DNA from: JAFGNB01 sp050304135
Lineage (GTDB): Bacteria > Fibrobacterota > Chitinivibrionia > Chitinivibrionales > Chitinispirillaceae
Reading direction: 5' to 3'
Assembly: GCA_050304135.1 (NCBI GenBank)
Contig: JBNLDC010000008.1
Coordinates: 186,001 to 250,000, forward strand
DNA length: 64,000 bases
The notes beneath the pieces were generated by a model. The model made no database searches. It saw nothing but the letters and a program-made list of their open reading frames with translations, and was not told the origin of the DNA. Of the stretch, positions 62,891 to 64,000 are shown in pieces. Within the stretch, counting starts at the first letter, position 1. The number at the start of each line of letters is the position of its first letter. A program made the position numbers and the translations under genes.

Positions 62891-64000
62891 ATGATATACA
62901 AAGGTAAAGCACTCGTCCGTTCCATCAAGGATCGCTGTCGTTCCTGCTTTACCTGTGTGCGGGAATGCCCGGCTAAAGCCATCCGCATTGAACAGGGACA
63001 GGCAGAAGTGATTCCGGAACGGTGTATCGGTTGCGGCAACTGTTTCAGGGTCTGCAACCGCAACGCCAAAGAGGTTTTAAGCAGTATCGATATGGTCAGA
63101 GAACTCATTGGATCAACCCGCAAAACCGCCGCTATTATTGCACCGAGTTTTCCGGTTGAATTCAACGATATCAGTCACGGGGAACTCATTCTCCGTTTGC
63201 GCGGACTCGGTTTTTCGACAGTGCACGAAGTTGCCTTCGGCGCTGATCTGGTCGCCCGGGCGTACCGGAAACTGCTCCGGAACAATCCCGAAAAACGGTA
63301 TATAGCGACCACCTGCCCGGCAATTGTTGATTTCGTGGAAAAATTCAACCCGTCGCTCGTTGAATATCTTGCACCAATCGTTTCACCGATGGTTGCCATC
63401 GCCCGGGTGGTAAAAAAACAGTATGGCAATGACTGCAATGTAGTGTTCATCGGACCCTGTATCGCAAAAAAAGTAGAAGAAAATATGGATGAGGGTGATC
63501 CCGATGTGGATGCGGTTCTGACCTTCGCCGAACTGCGTTCCATGCTCGAGAGTACCCCCGCTCAATCCGCCGGGGTAAGCAGCACCTTCGATCCCCCGTT
63601 CGCCGGAAAGGGGCGGCTCTTCTCCATTGCTCGGGGGCTGCTTGAAGCCGCCGGTATCGAGGAAGACCTCATTTCGGGTGATGTGGTGGCAACAGACGGA
63701 AGAGAAAATTTTCCGGAAGCCATACGCGAATTCGAACACGGCGACGCACCGATACGCCTCCTGGAGGTACTCAGTTGTCGGGGATGCATCATGGGCGCGG
63801 GAATCGCCAACAAGGGTATGTCACTCTTTGAACGCCGGGCCGCAGTCGGCCGGTATACCCGGATGATGCTCGCTGGACATGAACCGCAGACATCGCTTGA
63901 TGATTTTAGCGATATTTTGCTCGACCGGGTGTTCATGGCCCGTGACCAGCGACTCCCCGATCCCTCTGTCGAGCGGATTTCAGAAATTCTCGTCAGACTG
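62891..64000 (+). CDS. Sensory-type [FeFe] hydrogenase-like protein (HydS), cut by right edge
   Basis: 370 codons are open from the ATG at 62891 to the last base, with no stop, so the C-terminus is missing. Residues 16-57 hold two [4Fe-4S] ferredoxin motifs (CRSCFTCVRECP, CIGCGNCFRVCN). The H-cluster domain is modified: the first motif is TTCPAI (C142), the second GPCIAKK (C190) and the third SCRGC (C296, C299), with CxxC instead of CxxxC. This matches the sensory group that links H2 binding to a PAS or signalling domain at the C-terminus (family knowledge). It probably reports H2 level to a regulator or kinase encoded beyond the window. 26 bases after hydA. Confidence 0.88.
   Translation, partial: MIYKGKALVRSIKDRCRSCFTCVRECPAKAIRIEQGQAEVIPERCIGCGNCFRVCNRNAKEVLSSIDMVRELIGSTRKTAAIIAPSFPVEFNDISHGELILRLRGLGFSTVHEVAFGADLVARAYRKLLRNNPEKRYIATTCPAIVDFVEKFNPSLVEYLAPIVSPMVAIARVVKKQYGNDCNVVFIGPCIAKKVEENMDEGDPDVDAVLTFAELRSMLESTPAQSAGVSSTFDPPFAGKGRLFSIARGLLEAAGIEEDLISGDVVATDGRENFPEAIREFEHGDAPIRLLEVLSCRGCIMGAGIANKGMSLFERRAAVGRYTRMMLAGHEPQTSLDDFSDILLDRVFMARDQRLPDPSVERISEILVRL

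Overview
The window looks like chromosomal DNA of an anaerobic, diderm, polysaccharide-using bacterium. I lean towards Fibrobacterota (Chitinispirillum/Chitinivibrio-like) and cannot exclude another lineage. The reasons are a V/A-type ATPase operon in the spirochaete/Bacteroidetes layout (E, DUF2764, A, B, D, I, K), a GH94 disaccharide phosphorylase, a Rex-controlled trimeric [FeFe] hydrogenase, FeoB with a DtxR-FeoA regulator, and many secreted proteins ending in type-IX-secretion-like tails. I saw no rRNA, tRNA, CRISPR array, phage or transposase gene.

Layout. 0-2.4 kb: a small four-cysteine protein and a two-gene cassette (membrane repeat protein plus a 'DGKW-domain' protein). 2.4-6.9 kb (minus): two GT4 glycosyltransferases and a Wzy/WaaL-like polymerase with overlapping ends (surface polysaccharide), then a CheX-like protein. 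7.2-8.6 kb: pyruvate kinase. 8.8-14.5 kb (minus): secreted proteins (CAP, SUMF1-type lipoprotein, PEGA, double-CBM). 15.3-17.7 kb: a second, larger version of the first cassette, now with a STAS domain. 17.8-19.8 kb: MarR regulator, ArsA-like ATPase with HSP20-like tail, and a 70-residue partner. 19.8-22.7 kb: AgmX/PglI-type lipoprotein, VOC protein, gamma-glutamylcyclotransferase-like protein. 23.0-28.1 kb: an ECF sigma / anti-sigma / VWA-lipoprotein locus with two matching ECF promoters. 28.1-36 kb: an esterase remnant, a 1245-residue Ig-like surface protein with a recent 246-bp tandem duplication, an intact PHB-depolymerase-type esterase, and a secreted protein with a sorting-like tail. 36-37.3 kb: MFS transporter. 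37.3-45.0 kb (minus): V-type ATPase. 45.5-47.2 kb: MurG and a secreted rhodanese. 47.5-53 kb (minus): a LacI-like sensor fused to a PP2C phosphatase, and GH94 phosphorylase. 53.2-56.7 kb: pyrimidine-dimer glycosylase, DtxR-FeoA regulator, FeoB. 57.0-64.0 kb: macro-domain protein, a strong hairpin element, then rex-hydC-hydB-hydA and a sensory-type [FeFe] hydrogenase running off the right edge.

How the parts may work together (inference). Sugar phosphorolysis by the GH94 enzyme and glycolysis through pyruvate kinase would yield NADH and reduced ferredoxin, which the NAD-linked hydrogenase disposes of as H2. Rex senses NADH, and the HydS-like protein could sense H2. The ATPase c subunit carries the full Na+-ligand set, suggesting Na+ bioenergetics. 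A partner-switching route is plausible because a PP2C phosphatase with a sugar-sensor-like domain and a STAS protein lie in the same window, but no RsbW-type kinase is visible here.

The best candidates for undescribed biology are the duplicated DGKW cassette with its shared C-terminal module, the ECF locus with an extra membrane protein sharing the anti-sigma C-terminal domain, the LacI-PP2C fusion, the HydB cysteine-rich extension, and the palindromic intergenic elements.
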